Program-made: the position numbers and the translations under genes
The notes under the pieces: generated by a model
The model's database searches: none
The model's input: only the letters and a program-made list of their open reading frames with translations
Told to the model about the DNA's origin: nothing
Assembly: GCA_900770725.1 (NCBI GenBank)
Contig: CAAGLL010000007.1
Span: 1-64,000 of the forward strand
Reading direction: 5' to 3'
DNA from: an uncultured Succinivibrio sp.
GTDB lineage: Bacteria > Pseudomonadota > Gammaproteobacteria > Enterobacterales > Succinivibrionaceae
DNA: 64,000 nt
Shown here: piece by piece, positions 8,168 through 18,570 of the stretch
Position numbering within the stretch: position 1 is the first letter of the stretch
How the letters are laid out: each line of letters starts with the position of its first letter

Positions 8168-11100
8168 ATGGCATCGACACAATACGGGACCACCTGGTGG
8201 GGGCAGCGCTGGCTCAATGCGCTAAGCGGCATCGACTTTGCAAACCGCATCCCCCGCGGCAAGACCTACGCCAACACCGGCAAGGTCTTCAAGCTGACGG
8301 TCGACACCGAATGCGGGGTCGTGAAGGCCCGCGTCAAGGGCAACTACGCGCCCTTCTACTCGGTGAAGATCGAGTTCCCCGAGATCCCCAAGGCCCAGCA
8401 GGACAAGCTCATAAGCCTCATCGCCGAGGATCCCGTGGTGCTTGCAAAGCTCTCGGCGCGCGAGCTGGCCCCGGAGATTGAGCAGATGGCCGAGAAGGCC
8501 CATATCAGGATCTTCCCCAGGAGCTGGACGGATCTCGACATGTACTGCTCCTGCCCGGATTCTGCCGTGCCCTGCAAGCACCTGGCCGCGGTCATCTACA
8601 AGTTCTCCCAGGAGATCGACGCCAACCCGTTCATCCTCTTTGAGCTCAGGGGCCTCGACATCGTCTCCAAGCTTCGTGAAAAGGGCGTTGACTTCGAGCA
8701 GGCGCAGCAGAGCGAGATGCCCAAGTGGGCGGACCTGCTCTCAGACGGCGGGGACAGCGCGCCGCTGCCGCTCTCCGAGCTGAAGCCCCTGGCCTTCTCC
8801 GAGATCCCGCCCTTGGGGCTCTCGGTCATCGGGCTTTTCAAGGATTCTCCTGCAGGCTACACCGGCAAGTCACTCAAGGGACTGGTGCAGAAGGCCATGG
8901 AGAAGGCCGCAAAGCTTGCCGCCGCCCAGCAGAAGGACACCGAGGATCGCGACAACCCGGAGTACGACGAGTCGCAGCCCCTGATGCGCCTGGACTCATG
9001 GGGCAGGCTCCACGTCACCAAGACCCTCTCGTGGACCATCCACCCCTCAAAGGGCAGCGGCAAGCCCTACACGCTCAAGCCCTATGACGACTCCGACGAG
9101 GGGATCGCGGAGGACGAGGCCCCGCTGTACCGCATGTTCTCGGCGGCAACCGACAAGGCCGCGCTTGCAGACGGCAGCGAGGCCGTCGAGGCGCTCTACT
9201 GGATCTGGGCCATCGCCTCGAAGATGGTGGAGCAGGGCGCGGTGGTGCCGCAGATCTACGAGCCTGCCGACGAAGTCTTCATAACGCGCTGGATCCCCGC
9301 CTCGATGTCAAAGCAGGTGGGCGAGGTCACCGAGAAGGCCGGCAGGGCGCTGCTCTCGCTGCCCCCCGAGATCCTCGCCGTGGACGGCAGGCCGGAGCAA
9401 TTGTCTGGCAGGGCGCTCGGGCAGGCGGTGCTCGGCGCCTTCATCGACAGCTACATCGCCGATGCCGCAGCTCAGGGCGTGCTCAAGCACGTGTACTACG
9501 ACGAGCAGCCGCCCGAGGTGAAGGCGCTCTTGGAGCGGCGCATGGTCGACACGAGCGAGATCCTGGCAGGGGACAGCGTGCGCATGGGCCTTGAGGCCTG
9601 GCTCTCGCCCCTGTACCTTGAGGATCTCACCGTCAAGCCGGTCATCGTCTTCGAGGATCGCAGCGACGGCGCCGAGGTGACGCTCTCCGATCTCGTCGAT
9701 GCCGCGCGCGGCGCCAAGGAAGGCTACGACGACACGGACGAGGAGGGACCTGGAAGCGAGGATGGCGGCGAAGGCCCCTCGCTTGACGGGTCGAGCGAGG
9801 TTGTGACCGAGGTCGCCGAGGACGGCGACGCCCCTGATGAGGAGGGAAGGGATCTCTTCTCAAACGAGGAGGGCGTGTCGATCAGCATGGGCTTCACCCG
9901 CGGCGAGGGCGGATCGGGCGAGGACTTCATCCCGCTCTCGGACATCCTGGGCGACCGCAAGTACTCGAAGGTGCGCTTTGAGTGCATGCGCACCGTGGCG
10001 CGCCTGAGCTCGGTGTGCCCGCAGCTCTCCACCCTCTTGAAAAACCACGGCGGCGAGGGCGTGGTGGCGCTCAAGGATCTCGCCTCGGTCATCACCTCGT
10101 CCATCCCGGCGATGAAGCTCCTGGGCGTGAGGCTCATCATCCCGCGCACGCTGAACCGCATCCTGAGCCCCCGCGCGGCCATGAAGATCGGACTTCAGGA
10201 CGGCGGCAAGTCCTGGGACGGGCAGAGCATGATCTCGCTCTCCGCGGTCATGAACTTCGACTGGGAGATAGCCGTGGGCGGAAAGGCCCTAAGCCGCGAG
10301 CAGTTTGACGAGCTGCTGAGGCACGAGGGCGAGGTCGTGCGCTTTGGCTCATCGTTCGTCTATGTCGATCCGGCCACGACCGAGAAGATAGCGTTAAAGC
10401 TCAAGACCGGCACACCGCCATCCAAGCAGCGCCTGATCGCCGCGGCCCTCACCGGGCGCTTTGGCGGCAACAACGCCTACATCACAAAGGAGCTCAAGCG
10501 CGCGCTTGAGAAGCTGCTCTCCGAGAAGGCCCTCGAGGTGCCCTCAACGCTCAAGGCCACGCTCAGGCCCTACCAGAAGCGCGGCTACAGCTGGCTGGTG
10601 CGCAACATGCGCACGATGATGGGCTCGATCATCGCCGACGACATGGGTCTTGGAAAGACGCTCCAGGTCATCGCGGCGCTCGAGAGGCTGCGCTGCGACG
10701 GCGAGCTTGACAAGAAGAGCGCGCTCGTGGTGGTGCCGGCCTCGCTCATCGTCAACTGGCAGAAGGAGCTTGCCAGGTTCGCCCCCATGCTCAAGCCCAG
10801 CGTGTTCTATGGCGAGGGCAGGAGGATCGACCCCAAGGCCGACCTCATCCTCACCACCTACGGCACTCTGAGAAGCTCCATCAAGGCGCTCAAGGCCCTG
10901 GACCTCAGGGTCGTGGTCATCGACGAGGCGCAGACCATCAAGAACAGCGGATCGCAGGTCTTCAGGGCGGTCAGATCGCTCAAGGCCGACTCGATGATCG
11001 CGATGTCCGGCACGCCGGTGGAGAACCGCCTCTCCGAGTTCTGGTCGGTCATGGACTTCGCAAACCCGGGGCTGTTGGGCACCGCCAAGGACTTCCAAAA

Positions 11101-11995
11101 GGAGTTCGCATCGCCCATCGAGGACGGGCACGACATCGAGGCGGCGCGCCGGCTGCGCCGCGTGACCGCGCCATTCATCATGCGCCGCCTGAAGTCCGAC
11201 AAGAAGATCATCTCCGACCTTCCCGACAAGATCTCAAAGGACGAGTACTGCACCCTAAGCCCCGCCCAGGCCGCGCTCTACAAAGCCCAGCTTGACGCGA
11301 GCTTCGATGCGATGCGCCAGATCGGCGCCGATCCCGGCAAGCGCACCGCGGCGATCATCACGATGATCACCCGCCTCAAGAAGATCTGCAACGCCCCCGA
11401 GCAGTTCGCGCCCTCGGACTCCCACAAGGGGCCTGAGTTCTCCGGCAAAGCGATGCAGCTCATGGAGATCCTGGACGCCTTGCACAAGTCAGGGCGCAAG
11501 GCGCTGGTCTTCACGCAGTTCAAGGAGATGGGCGCGCTGTTGCAGAAGTGGATAGGCGAGCGCACCGGGCGGACGCCCTTGTTCATCAACGGCTCGGTGG
11601 CGCCTTCAAAGCGCGCGGAGATCGTGGACAAGTTCCAGCGCGACCGCCGCGAGCGGGTGCTCGTGCTCACGCTCAAGGCCGCCGGCACCGGGCTCAACCT
11701 CACCGCAGCCTCCGCGGTGATCCACTATGACCTGTGGTGGAACCCCGCCGTGGAGAGCCAGGCCACCGACCGCGCCTACCGCATCGGGCAGACGCGCAAC
11801 GTGCAGGTCTGGCGCCTCATCTGCGCCCACACCTTCGAGGAGAAGATCAACGAGATGATCGAGTCGAAGAAGGAGCTGGCGGACATGGCCGTCAACGTAG
11901 GCGAGAAGTGGATCGGCGACATGTCAAACCGCCAGCTCGAGGAGATCTTCTCGCTCTCAGGCGACGGCGCGGAGGATGCGCAGGCGCAGGCCTGA
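8168..11995 (+). CDS. SWIM zinc-finger SNF2-family helicase
   Basis: A 1275-residue protein. A SWIM zinc finger (CxC-x6-CxH: Cys127, Cys129, Cys136, His138) is near the N-terminus. A divergent middle region includes an acidic stretch (about 520-575). The SNF2 ATPase is at about 795-1275: Walker A 'DDMGLGKT' 824-831, DEAQ box 919-922, 'SGTPVENR', and C-terminal helicase motifs 'LKAAGTGLNL' and 'QATDRAYRIGQ'. These proteins translocate on duplex DNA and remodel protein-DNA complexes; their bacterial roles are mostly undefined. The start has AGGGGG seven bases upstream. It is stand-alone and intact. Confidence 0.93.
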   Translation: MASTQYGTTWWGQRWLNALSGIDFANRIPRGKTYANTGKVFKLTVDTECGVVKARVKGNYAPFYSVKIEFPEIPKAQQDKLISLIAEDPVVLAKLSARELAPEIEQMAEKAHIRIFPRSWTDLDMYCSCPDSAVPCKHLAAVIYKFSQEIDANPFILFELRGLDIVSKLREKGVDFEQAQQSEMPKWADLLSDGGDSAPLPLSELKPLAFSEIPPLGLSVIGLFKDSPAGYTGKSLKGLVQKAMEKAAKLAAAQQKDTEDRDNPEYDESQPLMRLDSWGRLHVTKTLSWTIHPSKGSGKPYTLKPYDDSDEGIAEDEAPLYRMFSAATDKAALADGSEAVEALYWIWAIASKMVEQGAVVPQIYEPADEVFITRWIPASMSKQVGEVTEKAGRALLSLPPEILAVDGRPEQLSGRALGQAVLGAFIDSYIADAAAQGVLKHVYYDEQPPEVKALLERRMVDTSEILAGDSVRMGLEAWLSPLYLEDLTVKPVIVFEDRSDGAEVTLSDLVDAARGAKEGYDDTDEEGPGSEDGGEGPSLDGSSEVVTEVAEDGDAPDEEGRDLFSNEEGVSISMGFTRGEGGSGEDFIPLSDILGDRKYSKVRFECMRTVARLSSVCPQLSTLLKNHGGEGVVALKDLASVITSSIPAMKLLGVRLIIPRTLNRILSPRAAMKIGLQDGGKSWDGQSMISLSAVMNFDWEIAVGGKALSREQFDELLRHEGEVVRFGSSFVYVDPATTEKIALKLKTGTPPSKQRLIAAALTGRFGGNNAYITKELKRALEKLLSEKALEVPSTLKATLRPYQKRGYSWLVRNMRTMMGSIIADDMGLGKTLQVIAALERLRCDGELDKKSALVVVPASLIVNWQKELARFAPMLKPSVFYGEGRRIDPKADLILTTYGTLRSSIKALKALDLRVVVIDEAQTIKNSGSQVFRAVRSLKADSMIAMSGTPVENRLSEFWSVMDFANPGLLGTAKDFQKEFASPIEDGHDIEAARRLRRVTAPFIMRRLKSDKKIISDLPDKISKDEYCTLSPAQAALYKAQLDASFDAMRQIGADPGKRTAAIITMITRLKKICNAPEQFAPSDSHKGPEFSGKAMQLMEILDALHKSGRKALVFTQFKEMGALLQKWIGERTGRTPLFINGSVAPSKRAEIVDKFQRDRRERVLVLTLKAAGTGLNLTAASAVIHYDLWWNPAVESQATDRAYRIGQTRNVQVWRLICAHTFEEKINEMIESKKELADMAVNVGEKWIGDMSNRQLEEIFSLSGDGAEDAQAQA

Positions 11996-12009
11996 GGCCG
12001 CGCCTGCGC
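11978..12009 (+). terminator. hairpin overlapping the SNF2 stop codon
   Basis: A perfect 10-bp stem (GCGCAGGCGC at 11978-11987 with GCGCCTGCGC at 12000-12009) has the TGA of the SNF2 gene in its loop. There is no T-run after it, so it may be a weak or Rho-assisted terminator, or only a 3'-end stabiliser. Confidence 0.4.
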
Positions 12010-12100
12010 TAGGATGGCGTAAAAGCGCGGATTTTCCCTCCCCATGGGGCGCAGGTGGATTAGGATCGCCAAAAAACGCCTTCAGGCGGGAGGGAAAAAC

Positions 12101-13273
12101 ATGGATCTCAAGGAGCGCAACGCGCGCATCATCAGGGTGAGCGCGGTTGGGATCGCGGCGAACGTGATCCTCTGCACGGCAAAAGGCATCGCGGGCTTCC
12201 TCGCAGGCTCGGTCGCGGTGGTCATGGACGCCGTGAACAACTTAAGCGACTGCCTCTCCTCGGTCATCACCATCGTGGGGGCTAGGCTCTCGCAGAAGCC
12301 TGCCGATCGCGAGCACCCCTTCGGCCACGGGCGGGCCGAGTACTTCGCGGACATGGTGATCGCGCTCATCGTGCTCTCGGCAGGCGTGATGTCGGCAACC
12401 GAGTCGGTAGACCGCATCTTCCACCCCGTATCGCCCGAGTACACCGCGCTGACGCTCGGCGTGATCATCGCCTCGGCTGCGGTGAAGCTTTGCCTTGGGA
12501 TCTATGTTGGCCGCCAGGGCAGGGCGCTTGACAGCGGATCGCTCAAGGCAAGCGGCGCCGACGCGCTCTTCGATGCGCTCGTGACGCTCACGACGCTGCT
12601 TTCGGCCCTGGCGATGCTCATCTTCGGGGTGAACCTCGACGGGTGGCTCGGCGCGGCCATCTCGCTTGTGATCATCAAGGCCGGCCTCGGCATGCTCAAG
12701 GCGCCCGTGGACGATCTGCTGGGCAGGAGCATCTCGCACGATCTCACAGCGCGCATCGCCCACGAGGTCAATGGGTTTGACGGCGTGCACGGGGTCTATG
12801 ACATCATCCTCAACACCTACGGCCGCGGCACCATCATCGGATCGCTGCACATCGGCGTCCCCGACACGATGAACGCCAGGGAGATCCACGGGCTTACGCG
12901 CCGGATCATGGACCGCCTGATGGAGAAGTTCGGCATCGTGGCGACCATCGGCGTCTACGCCTGCTGCACGGATCACGAGGAGATCGGGCTGGAGCGCCAG
13001 GTGATGCAGTTTGCCCGCAACTACCCGGGGGCCATGCACGCCCACGCCTTCTACCACTACCCTGACCGCAACCTGGTGACCTTGGACGTGGTGACGGACG
13101 ACAGCGTGCACGACGACGAGCAGTTCCGCCGCGGCTTCGTCAAGGCCATCTCAGAGAAGATCCCGGGGCACTCGTACCACGTGTACATCGACCACTTCTA
13201 CACCGACGCAAGGCCGGGCGAGGGCCGACATGGCGATGGCGGCCAGGATGCCGCGGCCATGGAGGACTTCTGA
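12101..13273 (+). CDS. cation diffusion facilitator, probable Mn/Fe-type exporter
   Basis: A 390-residue CDF-family transporter with six membrane segments and a long cytoplasmic C-terminal domain. The first site-A aspartates are in 'VMDAVNNLSD'. In helix V the usual HxxxD is DALFD, so the His that favours Zn in FieF/YiiP is Asp here. A D-D/D-D site A is associated with Mn (or Fe) transport in known CDF members; specificity here is inferred. 'DREHPFGHGRAEY' is the family loop. The ATG at 12101 has GGGAGGG upstream; an earlier in-frame ATG (12044) lacks one. Its stop overlaps the next ATG. Confidence 0.9.
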   Translation: MDLKERNARIIRVSAVGIAANVILCTAKGIAGFLAGSVAVVMDAVNNLSDCLSSVITIVGARLSQKPADREHPFGHGRAEYFADMVIALIVLSAGVMSATESVDRIFHPVSPEYTALTLGVIIASAAVKLCLGIYVGRQGRALDSGSLKASGADALFDALVTLTTLLSALAMLIFGVNLDGWLGAAISLVIIKAGLGMLKAPVDDLLGRSISHDLTARIAHEVNGFDGVHGVYDIILNTYGRGTIIGSLHIGVPDTMNAREIHGLTRRIMDRLMEKFGIVATIGVYACCTDHEEIGLERQVMQFARNYPGAMHAHAFYHYPDRNLVTLDVVTDDSVHDDEQFRRGFVKAISEKIPGHSYHVYIDHFYTDARPGEGRHGDGGQDAAAMEDF

Positions 13274-13758
13274 TGAAAGACGCCAAATGCCTCAACCCCA
13301 CGATGAGGCGCCAGGACCGGACCATGGACGGGGAGCGGGCCTGCGAGGTCCTAAGGCAGGCCGAGTGGGGCACGCTCGCCCTTATCGAGGAGGACGGCGC
13401 GCCCTATGCGGTGCCGCTGAACTTCGTGTGGGACGGCGCCGATGCCATCTACATCCACGGGGCGCTTGAGGGCCACAGGCTTGACTGCCTGAGGCGCGAC
13501 GGCCGCGCCTGCTTCAACGTGGCCGCCAACTGCGTATTGAAGCCTGGCAAGTTCACCGAGTCATTTGACAGCGTGACGCTGCGCGGCAGGGCGGAGATCA
13601 TCGAAGGCGGCGAGGCGCTGGAGGCGCTCCGGGGCTTCATACGCAAGTACTCGCCCGATTTTCTGGAGCGCGGCATGATGTACGCGCAAAAGGCCGCTCC
13701 CAAGACCACGGTCGTCAAGCTCGCGATAGAGTCCTGGAGCGCCAAGCACCACCCTTGA
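13273..13758 (+). CDS. NimA-like pyridoxamine 5'-phosphate oxidase-fold flavoprotein
   Basis: A 161-residue split-barrel FMN-binding protein of the 5-nitroimidazole-resistance/PNPOx-like group. Seen: 'MRRQDRTM' and 'LRQAEWGTLALIEEDGAPYAVPLNFVW' (barrel strands), 'IYIHGALEGHRLDCLRR' and 'FNVA'. Such proteins reduce small aromatic or nitro compounds or serve as heme/flavin stress proteins; the actual activity cannot be deduced. It is translationally coupled to the CDF gene (TGATG), so the two are probably made together. Confidence 0.85.
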   Translation: MKDAKCLNPTMRRQDRTMDGERACEVLRQAEWGTLALIEEDGAPYAVPLNFVWDGADAIYIHGALEGHRLDCLRRDGRACFNVAANCVLKPGKFTESFDSVTLRGRAEIIEGGEALEALRGFIRKYSPDFLERGMMYAQKAAPKTTVVKLAIESWSAKHHP

Positions 13759-13793
13759 GCTGCATTGAAATGTGCTGACCGCGCATGACGAAC

Positions 13794-13820
13794 AAGGCCC
13801 CGGCTTTTGGCCGGGGCCTT
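13794..13820. terminator. shared hairpin between convergent genes
   Basis: Stem AAGGCCCCGGC at 13794-13804, loop TTTTG, GCCGGGGCCTT at 13810-13820, between the NimA-like gene (+) and valS (-). There is no pronounced T-run on either side. Confidence 0.6.
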
Positions 13821-13839
13821 GGAGTCTCAAGAGCAGGCG

Positions 13840-16704
<2,865 letters not shown>

Positions 16705-16747
16705 GAATGAAAATCCCGTAATTCTGGAAATCTGTGACTGATTTGGC

Positions 16748-16756
16748 ATTTTAGCA
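16748..16756 (-). promoter_or_regulatory. candidate valS promoter (extended -10)
   Basis: Minus strand reads TGCTAAAAT, an extended -10. It would start transcription near 16741, inside the longer possible reading frame, which supports the shorter ValS start. Confidence 0.5.
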
Positions 16757-16761
16757 CGCGC

Positions 16762-16793
16762 AAAAGAACCCCGCCCCGCAGTGCGGGGCGGGG
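16762..16793 (-). terminator. terminator of the GGDEF gene
   Basis: Stem CCCCGCCCCGC at 16769-16779, loop AGT, complement at 16783-16793. In minus direction it is followed by TTCTTTTG. It lies 22 bases after the stop of the GGDEF gene. Confidence 0.8.
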
Positions 16794-16815
16794 CTGCGCA
16801 TAGCTGCCCTGGGGA

Positions 16816-17568
16816 TCAGCCCCTGGACTTCTTGACTTCGGTTCCGGCTGTCACCTGCGCCTGGACAGCGGCCTTCTGATGGGCCTTCTTCTGGGCGTAC
16901 ATGCTCGCGTCGGCGGCGCGGTAGAGCTCCTTGGCGCTGATGGCGTCAAGCGGCGAGGAGGCGAAGCCCACGGAGAGCTTGCAGGAGATCTTGCGGCCGT
17001 CCACGTCGATTGGCTCGCTCATCACGCGGTTTAAGCGGCTTAAGAAGCCGTCGGTGAAGCGGTAGCCCGCGACGTTGACCAGCAGCACCGCGAACTCGTC
17101 GCCGCCGAGCCTTGAGATGAGGTCGCCTGCGCGGACCACGTGGCGCAGGCGCGCGGCTACGGCGCGGATGATCCCGTCGCCCACGGGGTGCCCGTAGGTG
17201 TCGTTGATGGACTTGAACTCGTCGATGTCGATCATGAAGAGCGCGCAGCGGTTGGCAGGGTTGGAGACCAGCTCCTCCATCCGCGACATGAAGGCCGCGC
17301 TGTTGAGCGTCCCGGTCAGGCGGTCCTGGGAGATGGTGCGGCTTATGAAGAGCACGTAGTGCAGCTGCCACCTGAGCATGAGCAGGAATGCCACGAGCAC
17401 CGCCGCGGCGAGGAAGTCCATTCCGCAGGGGAACGCCCCCATGCGGGTCCTGGCTGCCGCGTACAGCGCGACGAGCGCCGCGGCGGCTGCTATGAGGACG
17501 GATGCGGTCGCGGCGCGCTGGTGCGCGATCGCGAATTTTCCAATCCTGTCCCCGAGATCGGATTTCAC
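16816..17568 (-). CDS. membrane-anchored diguanylate cyclase (GGDEF)
   Basis: About 250 residues: two hydrophobic segments (around 17-37 and 48-70), then a GGDEF domain with 'DRLTGTLNSAAF', 'IDIDEFKSINDTYGHPVGD' and an intact 'RLGGDEFAVLL' active site. The product-inhibition I-site RxxD (RAGD) sits five residues before GGDEF, as in active, feedback-controlled cyclases. It should make c-di-GMP at the inner membrane. I chose GTG at 17568 because GGAGAG lies six bases upstream; an in-frame ATG at 17631 (21 residues more) also fits the -10 at 17665-17670. No separate sensor domain is present. Confidence 0.88.
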   Translation of the reverse strand: MKSDLGDRIGKFAIAHQRAATASVLIAAAAALVALYAAARTRMGAFPCGMDFLAAAVLVAFLLMLRWQLHYVLFISRTISQDRLTGTLNSAAFMSRMEELVSNPANRCALFMIDIDEFKSINDTYGHPVGDGIIRAVAARLRHVVRAGDLISRLGGDEFAVLLVNVAGYRFTDGFLSRLNRVMSEPIDVDGRKISCKLSVGFASSPLDAISAKELYRAADASMYAQKKAHQKAAVQAQVTAGTEVKKSRG

Positions 17569-17664
17569 TTTGCTCTCTCCATGATCCCGCAGCGTTGCGC
17601 GGCGGGTCTTATTGTGTTTGCTCTTTTCCATGCAGCAAAGCTGTATGCTCAGGCTTTTTTGAGA

Positions 17665-17670
17665 ATTATA
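17665..17670 (-). promoter_or_regulatory. candidate -10 of the GGDEF gene
   Basis: A consensus TATAAT on the minus strand, 27-100 bases upstream of the possible starts. No clear -35. Confidence 0.45.
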
Positions 17671-17820
17671 CCAGCCGCCCAAGCCTGACGATGGCTTGGC
17701 GCCAGGCGTTGGGCGCAACTGTGACGGATGGAGCCTTAATTTTCCAGCACTTGGGATCTCAGGCTCGTTTGGGCGCGCCCGGAGGCCCCGCCAGGCCGGG
17801 CGCAGGCGGGGCATTATTGG

Positions 17821-17826
17821 TAAAAT
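17821..17826 (+). promoter_or_regulatory. candidate -10 of the gene at 17857
   Basis: TAAAAT about 30 bases upstream of the ATG at 17857. An inverted repeat (GCGCCCGG / CCGGGCGC, 17775-17803) lies just upstream in this divergent intergenic region. Confidence 0.35.
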
Positions 17827-17856
17827 TGGACTCCAATGCACAAGGAGCGGCTTACG

Positions 17857-18570
17857 ATGAAGCTTTGTTTGAAGTACTCGCAATCAGGCGGGAGCCATTT
17901 CAAGGATGCGGCCGCATCAGGCTTCACCTGCGCTGAAATCGGCCTTCTTGACGCGCAGCAGAGCCTCTGCCGCGGCGGATCGCTTATCTCGTTCCTCTCC
18001 CCCATGAAGGAGGCGGGACTTTCGTGCGCGCTGCAGATCCCGCTGCCGATCCCGCGCGGATTCGGCGCCGGCATGGCCGCCCCCGGGGTGGCCGATCCCG
18101 AGGATCTGCTCGAGCTCTCAACGACGCTGTGCACCGCCTCAGGCGCCAGCCTCGTGGTGGCCGATCCATTCTCGATGGGCCCCGGGGATCCGCTGATCTC
18201 CGATGACATGGCCCGCGAGGACCTGCGGCTGTCGCTTCTGCGCGTCATCGCCTCCCATCCCTACCTGCGCCCGTGCCTGAGGCCTGCGGCAGTTGAAGGC
18301 TGCGCGGCCAGGACGCTCAAGGAGGCTGAACTCGTGCTTGAGAGCCTGAACCGCCACGAGGCGGGAATTGCCTGCGACCTGCCGCTGCTTGGGGATGAAG
18401 CCATCGATGAGCTCAAGGCACTGCCCCGCGGCATGGTCAAGGTGCTGAGGCTCGGGGCTGACGCGGCGGCAAACCGCGCCGCGCTCGAGGCGTTAGGCGG
18501 CACCGATGCCGTGGTGTGCGCCACGCCTGCGGAGGCGGCCGCGCTCGGCGCAGGGGGGAGGCTTGACTAG
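17857..18570 (+). CDS. hypothetical protein, sugar-isomerase-like TIM-barrel candidate
   Basis: A 237-residue soluble protein that I cannot assign firmly. The start 'MKLCLKYSQSGGSHFKDAAASGFTCAEIGL' resembles the first strand and helix of xylose-isomerase-like/AP-endonuclease-2 TIM barrels ('aaaxGfxgvEig'), and 'CALQIPLPIPRGFG' could be a second strand. Metal ligands typical of that fold are not obvious, so this is weak inference. It occupies the place just upstream of mltG where many gammaproteobacteria carry pabC, but is not PabC-like. GGAG precedes the ATG. The end overlaps the mltG start by eight bases, so the two are probably coupled. Confidence 0.55.
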   Translation: MKLCLKYSQSGGSHFKDAAASGFTCAEIGLLDAQQSLCRGGSLISFLSPMKEAGLSCALQIPLPIPRGFGAGMAAPGVADPEDLLELSTTLCTASGASLVVADPFSMGPGDPLISDDMAREDLRLSLLRVIASHPYLRPCLRPAAVEGCAARTLKEAELVLESLNRHEAGIACDLPLLGDEAIDELKALPRGMVKVLRLGADAAANRAALEALGGTDAVVCATPAEAAALGAGGRLD

